Source: Kaistella chaponensis (GTDB taxonomy: Bacteria > Bacteroidota > Bacteroidia > Flavobacteriales > Weeksellaceae). Taken from it: a stretch of 64,000 nucleotides of DNA. The notes under the pieces are model-generated. The model was not told the DNA's origin. It made no database searches and worked only from the letters and a program-made list of their open reading frames with translations. Both the position numbers and the translations under genes were made by a program. The stretch spans positions 1-64,000 of the forward strand of contig NZ_FTOI01000008.1 in NCBI RefSeq assembly GCF_900156725.1, read 5' to 3'. This document shows, in pieces, positions 60,701 through 64,000 of the stretch (position 1 is the first letter of the stretch; the number at the start of each line of letters is the position of its first letter).

Positions 60701-61116
60701 ATGTTCAAAGTATTGAAGAACGATTGTCGCTGTACCAAAAACTATCAGAAATTCAGAATAAAGAAGAACTTCGGAAATTAGAAAGTGAGTTGGTTGATCG
60801 GTTCGGAGATCTACCCGCTGAAGCAATTAACCTGCTGAAATCCGTAGAACTAAAATGGATCGCTGCAGCAATTGGTTTTGATAAAATCGTAGTGAAAAAC
60901 GGAATTTTTCTGGGTTATTTCCCTTCAAATCCGCAAGATAAATTTTACCAGAGTGACAAGTTTAGAAACATTATCGCGTATTTAAACCGGAATCCAAAAG
61001 AAGCCACCTTAAAGGAGAAAAGCAGCAATGAAGGAAATCAGCTGATGATGAGGAAGGAAAATGTTCAAAATGTAGATGAGGTAAATACAGTTTTGGAAAG
61101 AATTCTGGGAAATTAA
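57715..61116 (+). CDS. mfd: Transcription-repair coupling factor Mfd
   Basis: This 1133-aa ATPase removes RNA polymerase stalled at lesions and recruits UvrA. The N-terminal UvrB-like region is followed by the polymerase-interaction domain (MKVGDYITHIDHGIGKFMGL, near residue 450) and the translocase with Walker A CGDVGFGKTEIAIRAAFKA and DEEHKFGV. The TRG/helicase motif VGRSNRKAFCFL and a C-terminal D7 domain close it. A TTG start at 57697 would add six residues. The ATG at 57715 is chosen because an AAATCAAGAT stretch precedes it and the extension is not conserved-looking. The next gene starts 51 bases later. Confidence 0.95.
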   Translation: MPLKKITEIFLPQLLHLGFGKELFTQLDQNKHLAVKSFAGSSPSVFAAELFLIKKKSVLFLTDDKEDALYITSELEDLLGKENVLYFPPTHLEPYQIEKTQNANLVLRTEVLSRIHQDKKPRVMIAPFSSLAEKAMKKEDFKAISHTIKTGDQLDFDFTEELLHQFNFNHTDFVSEPGEFSVRGGIVDVFSYSNEEPYRITFFGNEVESIKTFDIETQLSKEKIKEFQLVSNMNFSVLGTKVSLFDLAPKDLVVITKNAFVGINTIKNFYAKAEEKFGTLSTEIKHQKPAELFVSEEDFVKDINKFEWIDFSIQEVKGSTATIVQLNQKPQPIFHKKFELLLEDLEEKQNEGFETWISFSTEKQQERLESILEDLTAQKSSSEDHDVAASKVLFKSFRSELHEGFVDVDHKISVYTDHQIFDRYQRFKAKNAFAKSEQITLKDLMQMKVGDYITHIDHGIGKFMGLVKVNNNGKVQECFKLTYKNGDLLYVSIHSLHKISKYNGPDGREIVLSKLGSPAWKSLKQKTKAKVKQIAFDLIKLYAERKTAKGFAFAPDSYLQNELEASFIYEDTPDQEKATLDVKNDMENDNVMDRLICGDVGFGKTEIAIRAAFKAATDGKQVAILVPTTILAFQHYRSFKERLKDFPVTISYMNRFRSAKQKAETLEGLKTGKIDIVIGTHQLVGSSVKFKDLGLLIIDEEHKFGVSVKDKLKTLKSNIDTLTLTATPIPRTLQFSLMAARDLSVIKTPPPNRQPVETQIVGFNEEMIRDAISYEIQRDGQVYFINNRIENLKDIAGLIQRLVPDAKVITGHGQMEGKQLERNVLDFMEGKYDVLVSTTIIESGVDVPNANTIFINDAQRFGMADLHQMRGRVGRSNRKAFCFLITPPFDMMSSLAKKRLEAIEQFSDLGSGFQIAMKDLEIRGAGDLLGGEQSGFINEMGFETYQKIMQEALEELQNDEEFEDIFENEEDRKKLFKSTKEVNIDTDLELMLPDFYVQSIEERLSLYQKLSEIQNKEELRKLESELVDRFGDLPAEAINLLKSVELKWIAAAIGFDKIVVKNGIFLGYFPSNPQDKFYQSDKFRNIIAYLNRNPKEATLKEKSSNEGNQLMMRKENVQNVDEVNTVLERILGN

Positions 61117-61145
61117 ACCATCTTTTTACATTTCTAAAAAAAGAC

Positions 61146-61153
61146 TACTTTTG
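61146..61153 (+). promoter_or_regulatory. TACTTTTG box upstream of the lipoprotein gene at 61168
   Basis: Plus-strand match to TAnnTTTG, 14 bases before the ATG, suggesting that the lipoprotein and pth genes can be transcribed separately from mfd. Confidence 0.4.
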
Positions 61154-61167
61154 CTTAAATTTAATGA

Positions 61168-62010
61168 ATGATGAATAAAATTTTAAGTTTACTAACTTTT
61201 GCTTTCAGCATAGTGATTTTGTTTTCTTGTGAACCAAACCGCGATACCAACGGGGATTACCTTATTGGAGTAAATCAATCTGGTGGAACTGGTGGTGGAA
61301 CAGGTGGTGGAACAACCGGTCGCCTTCTGAAGAAAATAATTTCACATGAAAAAAATGACGAAACAGGTCTTTTTGAAGATACCGAAATGACTTTCAATTA
61401 TACAGGAAATAAATTAATTTCCACGAAAGATGATAGGGGAGAAGTAACTACTTTCAGTTACAATGCAAACGGAAAAATGGATAAGATTGTAGCAACCGGG
61501 CAACTTACCACTTTCGAATACAACAATAATAATGTTTCTAAGACCGTTACGGAAATTGCAGGAGTTGCAAAATTGACAGGCAACTTTTCTTATGTTGCCG
61601 GAAAATTAACAAAGACGATTTCTATTCAGGAATATACGTTGCCAATTCCTATTAAAAATTATGTAGAAACCACCTATGAATATCAAGGTGCAAATATTTC
61701 AAAAGGAATTATTAAGGCCGGAATATATTTACCGAACGGAAATCTGGAAATGAATCCGGAAAGCACCGTTATTGATTTCACTTACGATCAGAAAATTTCG
61801 CCATATTCCTTGTTGCCAAAAGAATTTGCATTTTATGTATCTGGAATCGCACCACAAGGAGTTGCATTTTTTTCTAGTAATAATTTAACAAAATATGTAA
61901 TAACTGTCGGTGGAATGCCAGAGATTGTTAATTACAGCTACGAGTATGATTCAGCTGGTTATGCTTCAAAAATGGTTGAAGGAGAAGATTATACAAAATA
62001 CGAATATTAA
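61168..62010 (+). CDS. Lipoprotein with YD-repeat-like beta strands and Gly/Thr linker
   Basis: This 280-aa lipoprotein has a lipobox ILFSC (Cys about residue 21). Its low-complexity linker reads SGGTGGGTGGGTTG. The rest repeats short beta units such as TFNYTGNKLISTKDDRGEVT, TFSYNANGKMDKIVATG and TFEYNNNNVSKTV, the FxY-x-x-N-x-(hydrophobic) pattern of RHS/YD-like strands. Members of this type are surface lipoproteins of unknown function in Bacteroidota. It precedes pth by 12 bases on the same strand. Start is at 61168 or the next Met. Confidence 0.7.
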   Translation: MMNKILSLLTFAFSIVILFSCEPNRDTNGDYLIGVNQSGGTGGGTGGGTTGRLLKKIISHEKNDETGLFEDTEMTFNYTGNKLISTKDDRGEVTTFSYNANGKMDKIVATGQLTTFEYNNNNVSKTVTEIAGVAKLTGNFSYVAGKLTKTISIQEYTLPIPIKNYVETTYEYQGANISKGIIKAGIYLPNGNLEMNPESTVIDFTYDQKISPYSLLPKEFAFYVSGIAPQGVAFFSSNNLTKYVITVGGMPEIVNYSYEYDSAGYASKMVEGEDYTKYEY

Positions 62011-62022
62011 TAAAATTTCTAC

Positions 62023-62586
62023 ATGAAGTACCTCATTGTAGGCCTCGGAAATAAAGGAGAAGAATATACTGAAACCCGGCATAATGTCGGGTTTAAAGTT
62101 GCAGAAAAAATTGCAGAAACTTTGGGAGTTCCTTTTAAATCGAGCAATTTTGGTTTGTTGGCAGAAGGAAAATACAAAGGTCGAAAAGTCTTTATTCTGA
62201 AACCCGATACGTATATGAATTTATCGGGAAATGCCGTAAAATTTTGGTTGCAAAAAGAAAACATTCCAATCGAAAATTTAATGATTGTAACCGATGATTT
62301 AGCGCTTCCTTTCGGGACTTTGCGCATGAAAATGAAAGGTTCTGATGCCGGTCACAACGGTTTGAAAAGTATTCAGGAACAATTGCAAACCAAGAATTAT
62401 CCACGTTTAAGATTTGGGATTTCTGCAGAATTTTCGGAAGGAAAACAAGTAGATTATGTTCTTGGAAAATGGAATGAAGTAGAAAAAGAAAAACTCCCCG
62501 AAAGAATCGAGAAGTTTTCTAAAGCCTGTCTGTCATTTGTTTTCGCGGGAATTCAAAATGCGATGACGGGTTTTAATGGGAAATAA
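62023..62586 (+). CDS. pth: Peptidyl-tRNA hydrolase
   Basis: This 187-aa enzyme frees peptide from peptidyl-tRNA released by stalled ribosomes. Motifs are LIVGLGNKGEEYTETRHNVGF with the catalytic His, KPDTYMNLSGNAV with the substrate-binding Asn, and KGSDAGHNGLKSIQ. It lies 12 bases after the lipoprotein gene and converges on the carbonic anhydrase gene with a 15-base gap. Confidence 0.95.
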   Translation: MKYLIVGLGNKGEEYTETRHNVGFKVAEKIAETLGVPFKSSNFGLLAEGKYKGRKVFILKPDTYMNLSGNAVKFWLQKENIPIENLMIVTDDLALPFGTLRMKMKGSDAGHNGLKSIQEQLQTKNYPRLRFGISAEFSEGKQVDYVLGKWNEVEKEKLPERIEKFSKACLSFVFAGIQNAMTGFNGK

Positions 62587-62601
62587 TGATTCCATAAGTC
62601 A

Positions 62602-63237
62602 TTACAACCAGCTTACAACGCCGGTTTCTACATCATAATTGGCTCCTATAATTTTTATTTTGCCTTCATTTTCTAAATTTCGAAGCGTAGAACTTTGCTT
62701 GCGGATTTCATCTATGGCATTTTTTACGTTGTGATGGTTCAATCTTTCAAGCAAATCGGTATTTGAAGAGGAGCGTTCTTCGCCATCTTCGATGATTTCA
62801 TTGATAATGGGATTAAAATGACCAATCAGATGATTCAAATTATCCATTCCCAAATCTTCAATCTGGGCAGAATCTAAACCTCCTTTTAGTGCGCCACATT
62901 TGCTGTGTCCTAAAACGACTACTAATTTAGAACCGGCAACATTGCAACCAAATTCCATAGAACCTAAAATGTCCTGGTTCACAAAATTTCCTGCAATTCT
63001 AATACTGAAAACATCGCCCAAACCTTGATCAAAAATAAGTTCTGCAGAAGTTCGGCTGTCGATACAGCTTAATACTACTGCAAAAGGCCATTGTCCGGCG
63101 CGGGTTGCATTAACCTGTTCCAGTAAATCTCGGTTTGCTTTCAGGTTATTTACAAATCTTTGGTTTCCTTCTTTTAAAAAATTTAAGGCTTTATCTGGAG
63201 TAACTGTTGTCTGTGTTTCTAAAGTATGTGCTTTCAT
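62602..63237 (-). CDS. Beta-class carbonic anhydrase
   Basis: This 211-aa zinc enzyme interconverts CO2 and bicarbonate. Zinc ligands and the catalytic pair are visible: C58, D60 and R62 (SCIDSRT), H111 and C114 (LGHSKCGALKGG). No signal peptide is present, so it is cytoplasmic. It lies directly downstream of a SulP-type transporter on the same strand; such pairs are known to handle bicarbonate. Length and order match the usual bacterial type. Confidence 0.93.
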   Translation of the reverse strand: MKAHTLETQTTVTPDKALNFLKEGNQRFVNNLKANRDLLEQVNATRAGQWPFAVVLSCIDSRTSAELIFDQGLGDVFSIRIAGNFVNQDILGSMEFGCNVAGSKLVVVLGHSKCGALKGGLDSAQIEDLGMDNLNHLIGHFNPIINEIIEDGEERSSSNTDLLERLNHHNVKNAIDEIRKQSSTLRNLENEGKIKIIGANYDVETGVVSWL

Positions 63238-63334
63238 AATATTTTTCTGTTATATAAAGTTTAAAATTGATGGTGCGTTTTTATCGAGGTATTATTTCCG
63301 ACCAGAAACGCCACTTTTGAATTTCTAATTGTTG

Positions 63335-64000
63335 TTACATTGCTCTTCTGTGTTCAATGACTACATGAGAATCTTTGTCTTTGGTATAATCTTGATACGA
63401 ATTGGAAGTTCGAAAGCCAACCAATCGAACGGTTATATCTTCTTCTTTTGCCCGAATATTTGCAAAATCCTGTATCATTTCCAGAATATCATTCGCAATA
63501 TAAGAAGTGCCTTTTGCATCGATGGTGACTACAGAATTTGGTTTAATGTTTTTTAATGTTTTCTTGATCGCTGCTTTATTTAAAAAGGAAACTTCTTCTG
63601 CTAATTTCATCGTAATTTCATCGGCATCATCCAGTTGTTCCTTACTTAGATAGTATGCTCTTTTCATATTTCCCTGTAAAATATAGAAGATAGAAATTAA
63701 CAATCCGATCCCGACTCCTTTTAATAAATCAAGGAATACAACCGCCAAAATTGTGGCAATAAACGGGATGAATTGATATTTTCCGAGTTTCCAGAAATGC
63801 ATGATCGTGGCTGGTTTTGCCAATTTGTAACCCACCAAAATCAATACTGCTGCTAAAGTTGCAAGCGGAATTAAATTTAAAATGAATGGAATTGAAAGCA
63901 CACAAATCAACAAAAGTGCTCCATGAATCATCGTGGAAACTTTGCTGGTTGCGCCAGAATTTGCATTTGCAGAACTTCGTACAACAACAGAAGTCATTGG
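63335..64000 (-). CDS. SulP-family anion transporter, C-terminal part, cut by window edge
   Basis: The reading frame continues past position 64000, so the N-terminal part is missing here. The visible 222 codons begin in the conserved PMTSVVVRSSANANSGATSK segment and include several membrane helices (LLLICVLSIPFIL, LATLAAVLILVGYKLA, FIPFIATILAVVFLDLLKGVGIGLLISI). A C-terminal STAS domain follows (VVTIDAKGTSYIANDILEMI). SulP proteins move sulfate, bicarbonate or other anions. The carbonic anhydrase gene that follows favours bicarbonate uptake, which is inference. Confidence 0.9.
   Translation of the reverse strand, partial: PMTSVVVRSSANANSGATSKVSTMIHGALLLICVLSIPFILNLIPLATLAAVLILVGYKLAKPATIMHFWKLGKYQFIPFIATILAVVFLDLLKGVGIGLLISIFYILQGNMKRAYYLSKEQLDDADEITMKLAEEVSFLNKAAIKKTLKNIKPNSVVTIDAKGTSYIANDILEMIQDFANIRAKEEDITVRLVGFRTSNSYQDYTKDKDSHVVIEHRRAM

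Overview
This window is a 64 kb stretch of an AT-rich chromosome from a Bacteroidota, class Flavobacteriia. The best fit is the Chryseobacterium/Kaistella side of the Weeksellaceae; the genus is an inference. Supporting signs are a type IX secretion sorting domain, an exosortase F pair, two large TonB-dependent receptors, a stand-alone RapZ C-terminal domain, DUF4293, DUF5689 and DUF6702 proteins, a Rho factor with a long Asn-rich insert, and many promoters of the flavobacterial TTTG-N17-23-TAnnTTTG type. Housekeeping genes dominate. I saw no rRNA, tRNA, CRISPR array or prophage. The left edge cuts through one end of an IS3-family insertion sequence.

Layout. 0-8 kb: IS end, a small YtxH-like protein, pruA, a DtxR/MntR-type regulator with a candidate self-operator, threonine aldolase, fabI, a small amphipathic protein, tag, a nucleoside phosphorylase and an eIF1/SUI1-like factor. 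7.8-14.2 kb: a complete RND efflux operon (regulator, adaptor, pump, outer-membrane channel). 14.2-16.7 kb: an accessory-looking stretch with an uncharacterised 236-aa protein, an array of seven 21-bp repeats bounded by inverted repeats, a glycine-zipper membrane protein, a TrmH-type methylase and a dispersed repeat. 16.7-24.2 kb: mutS, a TonB-C protein, an MsbA-like ABC exporter, DUF4293 and rho. 24.2-25.5 kb: a three-gene DUF2335 cassette and an empty region. 25.5-33 kb: sodA, a lipoprotein, and a secreted phosphodiesterase divergent from a TonB receptor plus DUF5689 lipoprotein pair. 33-38 kb: DUF6702, a LOG protein, and a cell-wall sugar salvage cluster (AmgK-like kinase, RapZ-C domain, MurU-like transferase) divergent from the exosortase F pair. 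38-49 kb: a CDF transporter, asd, a TonB receptor, nadC, a broken DUF1016 nuclease, sseA, nadB, a RelE/ParE toxin-antitoxin pair and a nitroreductase. 49-64 kb: rnhA, dnaB, an MFS transporter, an SMR exporter, a small T9SS cargo, a GH3 enzyme, a lipoprotein/barrel pair, mfd, pth, carbonic anhydrase and a SulP transporter cut by the right edge.

How the genes work together. The RND operon is a self-contained tripartite exporter. nadB and nadC supply two of the three steps to nicotinate mononucleotide; nadA is not in the window. AmgK-like and MurU-like enzymes would form UDP-MurNAc from recycled MurNAc, with the RapZ-C domain as a possible amino-sugar sensor between them. DnaB and RNase HI form a replication operon. 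Carbonic anhydrase next to SulP suggests bicarbonate handling.

Two regulatory patterns recur. Many genes have a TAnnTTTG box only 4-7 bases before ATG, implying leaderless mRNAs. Most convergent or tandem gene ends carry strong intrinsic hairpins. The least explained element is the 14.2-15.4 kb gene-plus-repeat locus.
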